A stretch of 64,000 bases of DNA. It comes from Epiperipatus broadwayi. Its lineage: Eukaryota > Onychophora > Udeonychophora > Euonychophora > Peripatidae. The stretch covers positions 1,763,001-1,827,000 of the forward strand of contig JAQFVV010006294.1 in NCBI GenBank assembly GCA_028023455.1, in the 5' to 3' direction. Position numbers and translations under genes: made by a program. Positions 1 to 12,296 of the stretch are shown in pieces. The notes below the pieces were generated by a model. The model worked only from the letters and a program-made list of their open reading frames with translations. It did not search any database and had not been told where the DNA came from. How positions within the stretch are numbered: position 1 is the first letter of the stretch; each line of letters starts with the position of its first letter.

Positions 1-1689
1 TTTTTTTTATAATGATCTGTTGCAAATCAAAATAGTAGATACAATTTGATGATGATCACTAGGTAAATTCTCACATAATGGACAATCACTAACTGGGTTA
101 ATGGTACATATGTAAAATTAAATGGAATAAAGGTTTTTTATTTAAAAAATAAAATTAGATACTTTGGCAAGGTTTAATAGAATCAGACACAAAAATGTAC
201 TGCAAAGAAAATAGAAAAATAATTATATAATGACAATGTAGAATAGGAATATTATAGAAAAAACTAGAATATATATATATTGAAGCAGTCAATCTTAGCT
301 TAAGATTGATCTTCATGTTTCCACCTACTTACCTGTGTTTAAACCCTATATCCTCTCCCGCTCCTTTTGTCATATATATATATATATTATGTATACATTT
401 GAGATGCGCACCTAAATTATAAAATTTTAACTTTTAAATTAACATTTTTATTATTATTAATTTTATGATTATTAATTTTTTTTATTAAAATACATAAGTG
501 CAGCTCAAATAAATATATATATATAGGAACAAAATTACTAACAAAAGATTGATGTTTTAAATATTTTATTATACATCATTTTTTTTAAACTTTTTTTTTT
601 AAATTTTTTTTCTTTTAAACTGTATATTTTGTAAAATCCAATATGGAAGATGCTACAGTAATTGTCTAAAGATAATTAAAGGGTTGGAAGCATTATTGTT
701 TTAATCTGGGGAAGGTATTTTTAATTAAAGTTTTTACTTAAAATGGGATTAAGATTAGAGATACTTTTGTTATAAATATTTTGTCAAATCTATTTCTAAT
801 CTGGAAATAGATTTGAATTTATTTTTGGACGTTATCTTACTATTGCATCTTCAAAAATACTGACAAAGAAAAAGTATAAAATGGCTGAATTTTGAGAGAC
901 AGGATAGATTAGCTACTATTGAGAGAAGTGATTGCTACTAGACACTATGCTGTTTTGAAATCTAAAAATGATCTTGTAAAAGCTTTTCCTGACTCTTGTG
1001 GGTTGTCTTCCACTGCCATAATATTCTGCTACCCTAAAGAGAAGTAAAGGCCTGATGGAGAACTTTAAAAATGCTAATAGAAACTTGTTGCCACCGAAGA
1101 ACTTGCATTTCAATTGCCGTGCATGTGCCGTACTAAATTGGACTCTTAAAATTGCAAGGTAACTTCCAAACTGCCACCATTGACTCTAAATCTAGCTTGA
1201 TTAATTAATCTCGAATCCTGCTATCAAGATTTCTAATGTATTGTTCAATTTTCTATCTTTTAAATTAATATGTAAATGTAATTTGCTCTTAAATGATTTT
1301 TGCTTTTAAATAATTTTGTAAATCTAATTTTCTCTCATATGCTCTAATTTTCTTTAACTTTGGTGCGGTCAATTACTTATAGTTATTTATTACTTGATTT
1401 TATATATATGCTTTTATTATTATTCTGCCAATCTCTAACAATCTGTCGAGTTGAATTTTGTAAAATCTTTTCTTCTTTTTAAGAAAACCTTCATGAACTA
1501 AGGTTTTTAACGTCCATTTAAAACAATGTTTTATTAATTAATATGTTCGCCAGATTGTTTTTACAAATCAATATTTTATGTTGGTTTATTATAAAAATAT
1601 ATTTTTATAACTCTGGATTTTCTACCTCTCCAATATATAATCTTACATCTCACAACTACTATTCCATTATCTTATTGTCATGGCAACTG
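1..1689. other. AT-rich non-coding DNA
   Basis: I see no gene, RNA or recognisable element here. The stretch is strongly A+T rich with short (TA)n runs near 270, 375 and 515. Short open frames in it have no recognisable motif. Confidence 0.5.
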
Positions 1690-3110
1690 AATGGTGGGAA
1701 TGAATGTAAAGTTTTATACTTTTTGAATAGGCAGTGAAAGAGGGCAGAATTGAATTATAATACAACCAAAAAAGAAGTATTAGCTGCTATTTGGAGATTT
1801 TAAAAGTTGGAGGCAATTTTTGTTGGGATCCAAAGGGGTGGTTTTAACTGACCACCAAAGCCTAGAGTTTCTGCTCAGGAGCTATCTCATTAAGAAAAGA
1901 CTATTTAGATGGACCCTGTATCTTCAACAATTCAGTTACAGCATTGTATATTGTGAAAGGTAGGAATCTAATATTATAGTGGATATATTCAGTAGAAATC
2001 TCATAGATGTGATCTATAATAACCCTAGCACAGAAAATATTATAATCAGAAATGTAGAGGTAATATTAGAAGATTATGAAAATTTAGCTTTGTGTTAATC
2101 ACAAAATGTTTTATTGGATTATTCTGAGTTAAGTAATTGGAATAGGTATGTTTCTAGGATTATAGACAAGTATAAGCTAAGTCAGGGGATTTTGATGATG
2201 AAGTTAATAAGAGAGGATGATAGTTTAGTAGTTCCACCTCTCTGTTTTATAGATAAGTTAATACATTATGCTCATTACCAGTATGAACATTATGGTGTAC
2301 AAAAATTTGAATATGTCCTCAGACATCACTTTTGTTAGCCTAAAATGTCTTAAATCATAGCTTGTAGGCACTATACGGGAGTGCTTTAACTAATATTACC
2401 AGATAGGCCTAATGAATTATTGGCTATAGACTTTTATGGGCCTTCCATCTTTTGACTACCAAAAGTTCATACTAGACATGAATTATATCTTTACCAAATA
2501 GTATCAGTGTATCCAGTCCCCAAGAATGATGCTAAAAATGTAATTAGGTGCTCTTGTAATCCCCAAGTTTCTTTGGTAGACAAACCAACCTCCATTTTAA
2601 CCGATCATGTTACTGCATTTATATCTGGCACAAGAAAAAGGTTGACTCAGAAACAAGATATCAAACATATTATGAGTTCAGTAGAAATCCACAATCAAAT
2701 CCTTGTGAACAGATAATGTCAGAATTAGGGAGATTGTTCAGAGTTTATATTGAACAAAACCATAGGCAATGGGTCAATAAGCTATCCCAAGGCATTAATT
2801 ATATCAACAGCATGATAAATGAATTCATCAAGTTTACCCTAATTCACTTATATTTTGGGAAACCTGAACCATTGCATGCAAAAACTTTTTTACCTGTTAT
2901 TACTGAAAATGATAACAGTGAGCATGATCAGAAAAAAGCCAGCATTAATCTTAGAAAGATGGGTGAAAAACACATTCATCAATCTAAAACTAACTCACAT
3001 CTATTTAAAGTCCATGATTATATTTTGTTCTGGACCCCCCACATTAGTTACCCATGGAAACATACTTTCAAAAAATTTCTGAATCTCTATGATGGCTCAT
3101 ATTAGATTAC
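1690..3110 (+). pseudogene. Degenerate Ty3/Gypsy pol fragment (RNase H - integrase)
   Basis: Read through several stops and frame changes, this stretch gives successive landmarks of a Ty3/Gypsy polyprotein. The RNase H end has a Y-N-T-T-K-K-E segment near 1755, D-H-Q-S-L near 1848, R-W-T-L-Y-L-Q-Q near 1910 and a final D-I-F-S-R near 1985. The integrase zinc-binding region follows (H-Y-A-H-Y-Q-Y-E-H-Y-G near 2268, paired cysteines near 2334 and 2365). The integrase core then shows I-D-F-Y-G near 2426 and I-L-T-D near 2597, and the C-terminal part ends with K-F-L-N-L-Y-D-G-S-Y near 3075. Integrase inserts the cDNA copy of the element into the genome. The third acidic residue of the catalytic triad was not pinned down. 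Stops (for example TAA after I-W-R-F near 1800) and the absence of gag, protease, the main RT and any LTR make this a dead fragment. Family assignment is confident; the sub-lineage is not known. Confidence 0.85.
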
Positions 3111-3251
3111 CAGTCAGAAAGTAGAAAATGCACTTATTCTTTCAACATCTGATGATTCCTGTAATGTGCAAAGCCTTAAATCCATTCCTCAAGGAAATGA
3201 ATAATTATGAATATTCAAGGATTGAAATCAAAAATTTACTAAATGATGTAA

Positions 3252-3323
3252 ATAATATTTACTGAGGCTATAACCTCGATAATATGAGCATATTATCGAG
3301 GTTATAGCCTCAGTAAATATTAC
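3252..3323. repeat. Near-perfect palindrome, ~35-bp arms
   Basis: The arms (about 3252-3286 and 3289-3323) are reverse complements over about 35 bp with one mismatch near the outer end and only 2 bp between them. Transcribed, it would form a long hairpin. It lies just after the Ty3/Gypsy relic. The sequence after it (ATGTGCGTTTAATAAA, ~3335) recurs near 50963, so it may belong to a dispersed family. Confidence 0.85.
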
Positions 3324-3329
3324 TTACGT

Positions 3330-5115
3330 AATCAATGTGCGTTTAATAAATTTATAATTACAACTTTAAATGATGTAAAGTAATGTGAAAATTGTTTTAA
3401 TATGTTACTAGAGAGTAAATTGCTATCTGTAAATAATGTTATGTGTTGAAAAAAATTTTTCTATATAAGTTGGGAAGAATTTGTAAGCTTTGGCTTTGCC
3501 AGTGAAACTAGACTCTCAGTTATTTAATCTATTTAAGTATAAAAAAAATGGGAAATTTTTCAATAATTTAATTTTTTGTAAATTAATTTTATGAGTGCTT
3601 TATAATTATATGCCAATTTAATTTTAAATTATTCTGACTACTTTTATAAGTCCTGAACATTTATAATACTTATGTTAATATTTTATTGTGTTAATCTAAA
3701 CTTGAGATAAAGAGTGACTTATTAATATTAAAACAGTTGTCAATTTTCAAATGAAATAACTTTAGTGTACATGTGTGTGAGTATGCTTATATTTATTAAT
3801 TTTAGTTTATACTTTTTTGTTTTGTAATGTTGGATATCATTTTAAATACCAATTTATTTAATATAGTCTAAAATATTTATAAAATAGGGATGTAATATTC
3901 TTTTCAAAACAATATATTTTATTTTGTTGTACTTTTATTTTATTTCACTGTAATAATTTTAGGTATTTAAATAATTATTTCAGATCAGCATGTGTTAATT
4001 AATGTATCTGAAAGATATGTAAATGAGTTCTATTCTACAGATATAAAATTGATCTTTAAACCCTAAGGAAATGTTAAAAAGAAACTTTTCCATCAATCAA
4101 CAGGAATCACATGACTAGGAAAATACAAAGATCTACACACACTCACCAAGCATGACTATTGAACTACTTAGTCCTTTATTGGAAAATGAACACACAAAAG
4201 AGAAATAAACTTGATTATATATCATCCACAGAATTAATCATAAGTTCAAATTTTTAATTTTTTTTTTATAAAGTAATATGTATCCTTAAGAAATCTTTAA
4301 ATTTAGGTGCAGGAATTTAAGCTGAAGTTGCTGAAAACCCAAAAATCAACACTATTCAAAAGGAAAAGCAAAATTGGAAGGTTAAACAGTTATTCATTTG
4401 TAGGGGCTGAAGTATAACTGTTTGATACTGATATGCTATAAGAATTACATATGGTTTGCCCTGTTCACATAAGAATTCTTTATTATTTTCAATGTCATAT
4501 TTGCAATGAACTCTATTATATATAATATCTCTTATATCTTATGAATAAAATTATTGGAAAATCATATTTTATGATATTTATGACAGACAGTACATTAATG
4601 TTTTGAAATGCATACTTTAATATTTAAAAGAGCATTGAAAGAGCAATAAATTATCTAAGACTTTAAATGCTTTATTTTTGATAATATTTTGAAATATATT
4701 GTTTCAACATTCTTGGATAAATGGTTTCTCTTGGATAAATTTATTTATTTAATAAATGAACTATTAATCTGAGAGGAGCGAATCTTTTGTGTTAAATTTA
4801 AAAATGATATTTTATGGCCTTCATAATTAGTCTTTTATTATCTTTGCTGATGAGAAAAAAAAACCATCATCTATATTTCAATTTTTTACTTGAGATAAAC
4901 TGAATAAGAGAAAATGTATTTTAAATCTACCAAGTAAATATTTGTTAGCTTACTCTTATACTGTAAAAATGTTATCTTAATATTTCTAGTGAATTATAAT
5001 TAAAACTTAAATGCCATCAATTTTTAATAAAACCACTTCATTTTTTTTACAATCATTACTTTATAATATACTGTATGACTATTGTTAATGCTGAAAAATG
5101 TGAATATGAAACCTG
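3330..5115. other. AT-rich non-coding DNA
   Basis: No gene or clear element recognised. Low-complexity A+T with scattered short homopolymer runs. Confidence 0.45.
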
Positions 5116-5117
5116 AT

Positions 5118-5130
5118 TTTTCTCTCTCCC

Positions 5131-5206
<76 letters not shown>

Positions 5207-5220
5207 TCTCTCTCTCTTTC
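5118..5220. repeat. (CT)n microsatellite
   Basis: About 100 bp of CT dinucleotides with a few CCC interruptions. A seeming Ser-Leu repeat reading frame across it is an artefact of the repeat. Confidence 0.97.
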
Positions 5221-6649
5221 TAATTTTAAAAGAAATATTTGCTCTTATAATAAAATATTATCTGCTTCATTTAAGATTATTAACTGATTACCATAATCAA
5301 TTGAAATGATTAAATTGTTCATCTAAATCTATAAGAAAAATGGTTAATTTTATTAATAGAGTATTCTGAGTGACCATAAAATCCTTTATCCATTCTTGGT
5401 ATTTAAAGGCTATCCTAGGAGATATTATTATATTATTCTAAATTAAGACTTTTATGCATTTTATTTTAATTAAAATATTTTCTATTAAAATTTTTTATTA
5501 TTGTTATTATATAGTAAGTATCTTTGGAATAAGTGTATGTCTCCTCATACTTTTCACTAGGATACCATTCATTTACTTAACAACTTATAAAAAAAATTAA
5601 AGATTGAGAAAATTAATACAAAGAATAAGTATAATGAATCCTGAGATCTTATTATCATAATTTAATGATGAAAAAAATTATATTATGTAAAAGAAATTAT
5701 TAGGAAAAGAAAAGTAAAGTGGCATAAACAGATAAATAAAATTTAAGAACATGATTATTCTTTATCTAAAATCTTGAACTGTGGATCTGATCATGGCAAT
5801 AAAATATTGGAATAGTGGTTGTGAGATGTAAGATTATATATTGGAAGGGTATAATAAAAAAAATTATTATGAGAAAGAGAATGTATCTCTTGGTGTATAC
5901 TTTAATATTAAGAGTTTCTATAGTTTAGGAATGAGTTGAGAATTTTACTCCTCTTAATTTTATTTCTAGTGATTTTTAACATATTTGTAATACTTAGTTA
6001 TTAATATTTTGATCCCTGAAGCTGTTGTTATTACCAACATATATCACTAATAGAAAATCCTGAATTTAGCCTAATATGATATATATAATTTTGGCTAAAT
6101 ATTATATTATCTTTTTATAGATATTTTTGGCTATTATCATTATTATCTCATTGTTGTAGTTTCATTGGTTATAATAAATTATACTGGGAACTTACCCTAC
6201 TGATGACAGTGGTGGTACCTAGAGTGAAGGCTCATATATATGTTCTGGCATCTAACTGAATTACTTTAAATCAATATACATTTCATCAGTACTGAAGATT
6301 AATTGAAATTCAAATTTGATTAAATTTAATTAAAATGGATTATTGATGATGGTGATTGTACTTTTGAGTTTTATATAATTGCTTATATAAGGTATCCTGG
6401 TTACATTTCCTAGTCATAATACATCAAATCCTATTTCAGAGAATGACATTTAACATTCATTCATAAGAGTTTATTTTGAATATACATGGTTTGAATTTCA
6501 CTAACCCCAATTTAAGGAGCCACATTCTCCTAAGAAAGACCACTTATGAATATATTTTCTGGCCTCATCATTATATTTTTTATTGTAGCAATCCCATTTT
6601 GCTTAACTTAGAACTATTGAAAAGAAAATGCACAAACAACTAAGTAATT
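5221..6649. other. AT-rich non-coding DNA
   Basis: Nothing recognised beyond A+T-rich sequence. Confidence 0.45.
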
Positions 6650-7075
6650 TAAATAATATTTATTTATTTTAGTTAATTTTCATTGATGTATAAAATTACC
6701 CATAGGCATTATTACTTTATGACTAATGCCATAAATCAATATACATAATAAAGTTATAAATTATAAATATGTGTACTGACATATTCTCATAAGAAATGCT
6801 ATAATTGTATGAAAATTATTATCGAAGCTAAGCATTTTCAAAGGTATTAAATGTCCTCATAATCATAGCCTTGGAATTTGCATAATTGTATGAATATGAG
6901 TATATATAGGCAATAGATTATTTAAAAAATATATAAATCAGATTGTCATTTTTTAGAAATGGAACAGGTTTTCTTCTGATTTATGGTACTAGAATTGTTA
7001 GCTATATGCCATGCTTTTTTGACCTTCCACTTAGAGGTATTTCATTTTATGCATATTATGTTACCAGATATGAGC

Positions 7076-8516
7076 TCAAGTGAATGGCCTGTGTTGTTTT
7101 GGTGTGAGGAAAATTGACTTATGTGCTGGATTATCTGTGGCTTGTCTGTAAAGATATCTGTGTTGGAAAATCCAAATATAGAGGCATGCACATGATTCAC
7201 CATAATAAATAGTGCTGCACTCTGCTTGGAGGCATGTAATTTTTATGTATAATGTGTGAAGTTCGATATGAAGTCGATTCTTAGAATTATTTATTAATCT
7301 GTTAATTGTAGGAGGAGTATGGTAGCTTACTCGATGAGTTTGTGAATAAGCTTTATTGATTTTTTGGCTATTCATGTGGTATATGAAAGGAGTATTCAAG
7401 ATCTGTCATCTTTGAGTGGATTTGATTTAAAATTGTTATAAAATTGTTTGACTCTTCACGTGAAGTCATTACATTTGAAGCCTATGCCGGTTAGTTATTT
7501 AAGATATTGCTTAATGTTGGCTTGTCGAACAGCTTTGAACTTGCATGAGTGATAGTTTCTGTAAATAAATGATAACAACCCAGCATATTTGTCAATGTGA
7601 GGTGAGATGACTTTGGGATGTGCAAAAACCCTGATTTCTAAAGGTTTGAGGTGCATTTTAAAGTTTAGCTGAATATGATCTCTCTGTAGCTGGATATCTA
7701 GATATTTTAACTCCCTACAGTGGTCTTCCCATTATATAGTCCATGGTAATACAGATTTTGGCTCCAGGTATGTTTTGATTTCATTGATTAAAAATTTCAG
7801 GCTGCATATCAATACGTCATCTATATATCATGTGTAAATAAGGTTGAGAGTATTTGTGATGTGTTTAGGGAGGAGCTGCTTTTCTATGTGATTAAGATAT
7901 ATATTTAAAATAATCCCACTCATAGGTAGACCCATTGACCATCCATAGGTCATAATAATGTTGTTCATTAAACATGGCAATAATGTTGTTATTAAGCCAA
8001 TTGAGACAGTGAGACTTATTATAAAATTAATTTGTGTTGGTGAATAGTTGGTTTTCAGGAGTTCTGATATAACAATGTTAATAGACTGTTTTCTGTTAAT
8101 AGAACCTTGTAGCTCAATTATGTCAAGGGAATGTATTTTGTGATTCATTCTTAATTTTAACTTTTGATTAGATTTACAAATTCAAAGGACAACTTAATGG
8201 TGTAAGTACCATAGTCTAGTTGTTCCACTAGCCATTAGTTAATCATTTTTATAGTAGTGTGTGCCTCTGAAATCTAGCATTAGCCTAAGCAGGGTGTTTG
8301 GTTTGTGCAATTTGTCAGTAGTGAACATTTGTGGTCGTGTTGCAGATGGTGGTAGATTTTATAGTATTTGTCTTTAGTAAAAGCCTTATTGCAGTGTTTA
8401 TGAAATATGTTACTAATAAATTTGTCTTTGTTCCCCTTTACATTCTGAAGAAGATTAAATTTAAAATTATGTATTTGAACAATCATTTTCTCCATAAAGT
8501 CAGTTTTATTCATCAA
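7076..8516 (-). pseudogene. PLE-A reverse transcriptase - GIY-YIG pseudogene
   Basis: Reading the minus strand from 8516 down, one meets an N-terminal RT segment (ending near 8280), a palm region with G-L-P-M-S-G-I-I-L-N-I-Y-L (about 7912-7875), then Y-I-D-D-V-L-I near 7826-7806. The codon before Y-I-D-D is TGA where a CGA arginine would be expected. The RT thumb and linker follow, then a GIY-YIG-like endonuclease segment (Y-I-K-I-T-C ... C-S-T-I-Y-Y-G-E-S-C, about 7250-7190). RT plus GIY-YIG in one frame is diagnostic of Penelope-like elements, which copy RNA into DNA and nick the target with the GIY-YIG domain. Several stops and frame shifts show it is inactive. Confidence 0.75.
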
Positions 8517-8589
8517 GACAAATCTATTTCTTTTATCTTCCTTTAGACATATTGTTATTTTCAGAAACGAACTGCTTAGTAGTGTCTAC

Positions 8590-8870
8590 ATGCATTCTTC
8601 TGCTGCAATTGGTGGCTTTTATAGATTTGAATCAAATAAATTTTGTGCAATTTCACACACCATGAATAAAATTACATGCCCCCAAGTAGGGTGCAGTGTT
8701 ACATATTATAGTGAATCATGTGCATGCCTCTCTACTCAGATTTCCCAACAAAGATATTTTTACAGACCAACCACAGATAAGCCTTAGCATAAGTTGATCT
8801 TCTTTGAGCACCAAAACACCACAGCCATACATTTAAGTCCATATCCTCAACATAGCATGCATTGAGTAAA
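8590..8870 (+). pseudogene. PLE-A inverted partial copy, GIY-YIG end only
   Basis: A plus-strand frame contains N-K-I-T-C-P-Q-V-G-C-S-V-T-Y-Y-S-E-S-C, a diverged second version of the GIY-YIG segment found on the minus strand near 7200. The glycine of the Y-Y-G motif is serine here. The homology continues past a stop at 8787 (H-K-L-I-F-F-E-H-Q-N-T-T). It is the fragment that makes PLE-A palindromic. Confidence 0.65.
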
Positions 8871-9235
8871 ATGATTCTAGTAGAAGGTCAAAGAAGTGTG
8901 GCATATGGTTAACAACTTTAATGACATAAATCAGAAGAAATCCTGCTTCCCTTTTTCTAACGGGCAATCTGAATTACATACATTTTGAATAATCTATTGG
9001 CTATATATACACATACCTATACAATTATGCACATTCCAAAGCTATGCCTATGAGGACATTTAAAGTCTCGAAAGTGCTTAGCTTCCATAATAATTTTCTT
9101 ATAATTATGGCTTTTCTTATGAGAGCATGTCAGCGCATAAATTTATAATTTACAGTTGCCTAAGAAAAGTTTATTAATTTTATAAACATAATAAAAAAAT
9201 AATATAAATGTCTAAAATAAATATTATATACATAT

Positions 9236-9964
9236 ATTTAAAGAAAATAACTAAAATACTTGTAATAGAATATATGAAATTCATATTTTATATAGGCCTC
9301 TTATCTATGCAAAAAAAGTCTTACCGCGACTTCATTAAATAATTGAGTTTACTAGTTCGATTCAGAAGCTGTGTCTGAAGTGTTGTAGAATATTAAATCA
9401 TTCTGCTAATTGATTTAGGTTGGACTTTTCCTGCTTTTGGTAGTCTGCTATTTAATTACATAGACTAGTTTTCCCATGGGCTATCTTTTATATTTTTTTC
9501 TATCTCTGGCCTTCTTATAGGTGATTTTCAAAGTTAGTCTAGCTACATTGTTCAGGCACTAGCTGGTATCCCTGAGGGGGGGGGGCTATTATTTTATTAT
9601 TTTTCCTACATAGAATTTCAACATTCTAACAGAGTTTCAGTCAGTACTGAAACGCAGCAGTTTTGTAAAATAATGTATAATGCTTCCAAACTAAACCTGA
9701 AATCTTTCCAAATTATATAATGCTGACGACATGCACTTTGACTCTTCGTAGATATTACTTTTCTCCTTTTCTTATTTTTTATGGTCGTTGTCTAAAAGTC
9801 AAACTTTTCAAAGGCCTCTGCTTTTTTCTTATATTTACCTATTTTCCCAATGATTTATGATTAATCTGGCTCTTTTCCTTTTAATTAATTAGTTCTTGCT
9901 TTTTTTTTTCGGTAGATTTTAACTTTAAATATCTTTAGTTAGATCTTGTTTTTAAAGCTGATTG
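9236..9964. other. Non-coding DNA, no element recognised
   Basis: A+T-rich with a G-run at about 9579-9588. No supported feature. Confidence 0.4.
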
Positions 9965-10257
9965 AAGAGTAATATGCTAAGTTATAAAACAATATATAAA
10001 TATTATTTAAATATATATATATATACTTTCTATACTAAACTTAAAGTAATTATAAGGGACGTGAACTCAGACTTTCAAACCCCACAGCTAGCCAATCAAT
10101 TTTATACACCTGATGCACCTTACCCTATATATGTGATCACGTGTATTAGGTATATAAAATGGATTGGCTAGCTGTGGGGTGATTGAAAGTCTGAATTCAA
10201 GTTCCTTATAATTATATATATATATATATTGTCTATATTGTTTTATAACTTAGCTTA
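9965..10257. repeat. Fold-back element (~290 bp)
   Basis: The arms are reverse complements: the left arm starts with TAAGTTATAAAACAATATA and contains CCCCACAGCTAGCCAATC (~10080-10097); the right arm contains GATTGGCTAGCTGTGGGG (~10162-10179) and ends with the reverse complement of the left end. Only about 20-40 bp of unpaired centre separates the arms. It looks like a fold-back or MITE-like element. Confidence 0.85.
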
Positions 10258-11460
10258 TTTCTCTAAATATATGCATACAAAGTTTTACAAATTTTATGTA
10301 ATATGATTTTATGAATAAAAACTTGATTACTTTATAATCACCCAAATATAATTTAAATTATATATTTGGTCTAATGTAAGTTATCAATCAAAAGAATTTT
10401 TTTCTGCATTAATTTTCTTTACTTTTATTTTAAAATATTTTGTATATATACACACACATATAAAAAAAACTTGAAAATATATATTACAAACCAAAGCAAT
10501 AGATTGTACATCACTCCACAATGCGTATATGATATTAAATTATAACGTGTTTCTTTGTCTTAGACCCTTGAAAAACTGAAGTAGATGTTTCAAAACGCAG
10601 TCATAGTTTAAAGACTTTGGTCTAACTTATGGACTGGTGGATGTTTATGATAGGAATGAACTATGGTAAACTGATAAATAAAAAAAAAACTTGAAAATAT
10701 ATGTTACAGAGGAATGGATTGTACACTCTTTAACAAGGTGTTAAATAGCATACAGAAAACAATACTTATCTTGCGTGAGAGTATCGAAGTGAAGTTATCA
10801 AAACTTTCCTATAAGCAAGAGAACTCAGACGTTGATACTTTTACAGCATTACAGACATATTATTTATTAAATTTACAAGGTATATTTGAGCTAGGATTAA
10901 ATGATTAGTAATAATCATTAATATATTTTTACAAAATGGTTTGTATCAAAATGGTGAATGGAGAAATTTTGACTGTTGCTATCTATATTACACTAAACAA
11001 ATAATAAAGATAAGTGGAAGAAGTTACGATCTGGGTTAACTGCTGAGTGCTGTTTCAACATATAATACCTAAAAAATAAAGTGCATATGAAGATAAATTA
11101 TAACATATTTGTATGTCTCGTACATTTGAAGAAGTGAAATGGCTGTTTAAAAATACATTCATAGTGGGGATGTTTGCGATAAGAGTGAACTAAGGTGAAA
11201 GATTCACTGACAAAAGGAAAAATTTTCAATATATATATACAGTATATATTATTTTATAATTTAGGTATTACTTTTAATGTACGCAATTGTGAATTTTTAC
11301 AAATTTTACAAATGTGATTTTATAAATAAAAATATGATTATATAATCATCCAAATATTTAAATTATATACAGGCATTCAAGTGAATATAAGTTATCAAAC
11401 GAGAGAATCATTATTCTTTTCGTATGTTAATTTTCTTTCATTTTATTATAAGAATATTTC
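10230..11460. repeat. Diverged direct repeats, ~1 kb apart
   Basis: The segment at about 10240-10450 (internal landmark TTTTACAAATTTTATGTAA near 10283) recurs in diverged form at about 11250-11460, and the segment at about 10510-10700 resembles about 11070-11225. The two halves look like old direct repeats of a ~1-kb unit. The open frame at 10714-10908 between them has no recognisable motif and I do not call it a gene. Confidence 0.5.
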
Positions 11461-11729
11461 GTTTCCCCTTTTAAGTTTTATTGATTGAAGATACTGGTAA
11501 TTTATGACTATCCTAGAGCTAGCCAAATTCGCAGCATTACAATATATATACACATAAACATATACAGGATGAACTTGAATAAAGTATTATATTTGTTGCC
11601 AGTGAAAATGTTTGTTGTTAACATATTCATATAAACAAGCGATAAGTAATATGATAGTGATAAAATGCTATTCAATAAGTAGTTCTATATATGTAATTTT
11701 ATATCTAATTTATATATATATATTTCTAG

Positions 11730-11873
11730 CAAGAACCTGGCGCTAACGCAACTGAAATACTCAACTGCATTAAACATGTGCGTCCTGGAAGTGGGTATAA
11801 ACCCAACTTCACAATGATGAAAAAAATAGAAGTAAATGGAGTGACTGAACATCCACTCTATACATATCTTAAA
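11730..11873 (+). CDS. Glutathione peroxidase, internal exon (48 codons)
   Basis: The exon is flanked by a canonical acceptor (TTTCTAG, AG at 11728-11729) and donor (GTAATT from 11874) and reads in phase 0 through 48 codons. It opens Q-E-P-G-A-N and continues with I-K-H-V-R-P-G, K-P-N-F and K-K-I-E-V-N-G, ending Y-T-Y-L-K. This is the central part of a glutathione peroxidase, which reduces hydrogen peroxide and lipid peroxides with glutathione. Both splice positions match the family's GPX3-type gene structure as I remember it. The preceding exon, which should carry the selenocysteine or cysteine active site and the F-P-C-N-Q-F motif with the catalytic glutamine, was not found in 1-11729 and probably lies upstream. 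The exon joins in frame to 28569-28763 across a 16.7-kb intron. There is no stop or frame shift, so the gene looks functional. Subtype (secreted GPX3 or cytosolic GPX1) cannot be decided without the N-terminus. Confidence 0.95.
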
Positions 11874-11889
11874 GTAATTTATTTATTTA

Positions 11890-12060
11890 TTATATATGCT
11901 TTTGTATTTGATAATTGTCATATAGATGAATAGATAATTAAAATAATAGATGATTAAAATAATAGATATATAGCCAAGCAGATAGAGATGCAGATAAGTA
12001 GAAAGAAATAGATCGATGGATGAATAAAATAGTAGAAGAGAAAGAAGTATAGAATTAGGA
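11890..12060. repeat. Degenerate GATA/GATG-type simple repeat
   Basis: Irregular TAGATGAATAG/ATAGATAG-like tetranucleotide repeats just inside the GPX intron. Similar sequence recurs near 27890-28050 and 28375-28535 at the other end of the same intron. Confidence 0.7.
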
Positions 12061-12296
12061 TACAAAAATGATAATTAAAGTTATGATATTGAATGTAATT
12101 AGATAAATTATATTTGCATAAGTGTTAAACTCAGCATATTTCATATTTAATGTAAATAGAAGGTATTTAATTTGTCATCATCTTGGTCATCAAGTTTAAA
12201 ATACTCATATGCATTTTGCCATGTTCTAGTTTAATAAACATAAATTAGTAAAAACTGAAACACACAGGCTTATTATATACCTGGGTCTATATATGT

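Larger units (their letters stand above)
6650..9235. mobile_element. Penelope-like element PLE-A, decayed, with long inverted terminal repeats
   Basis: The two ends (about 6650-7040 and 8870-9235) are diverged inverted copies of each other; for example a segment near 6850 containing ATGTCCTCATAA reappears reversed near 9045. Between them is a minus-strand reverse transcriptase/GIY-YIG relic (8516 to 7076). At the right end is a plus-strand partial copy of only the GIY-YIG end (about 8580-8870). The layout is therefore one longer copy with an inverted 3'-end fragment attached at its 5' side. Penelope-like elements are known to produce such partial inverted copies. It is clearly a different lineage from PLE-B at 15.2-19.9 kb, judging by the protein motifs. 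Confidence 0.75.

Noticed and set aside
5082-5309. Open frame with a long Ser-Leu repeat
   Set aside because: It is a translation of the (CT)n microsatellite; flanks have no coding signature.
6285-6330. CTGAAGA...GAAA near 6292 as a hammerhead
   Set aside because: The 6-nt gap between the core and GAAA cannot form stem II, and no stem I pairing is visible.
1-11729. Upstream glutathione peroxidase exon with the active site
   Set aside because: I searched by eye for an F-P-C-N-Q-F-coding segment with a donor site and found none; a profile search would be needed to be sure.
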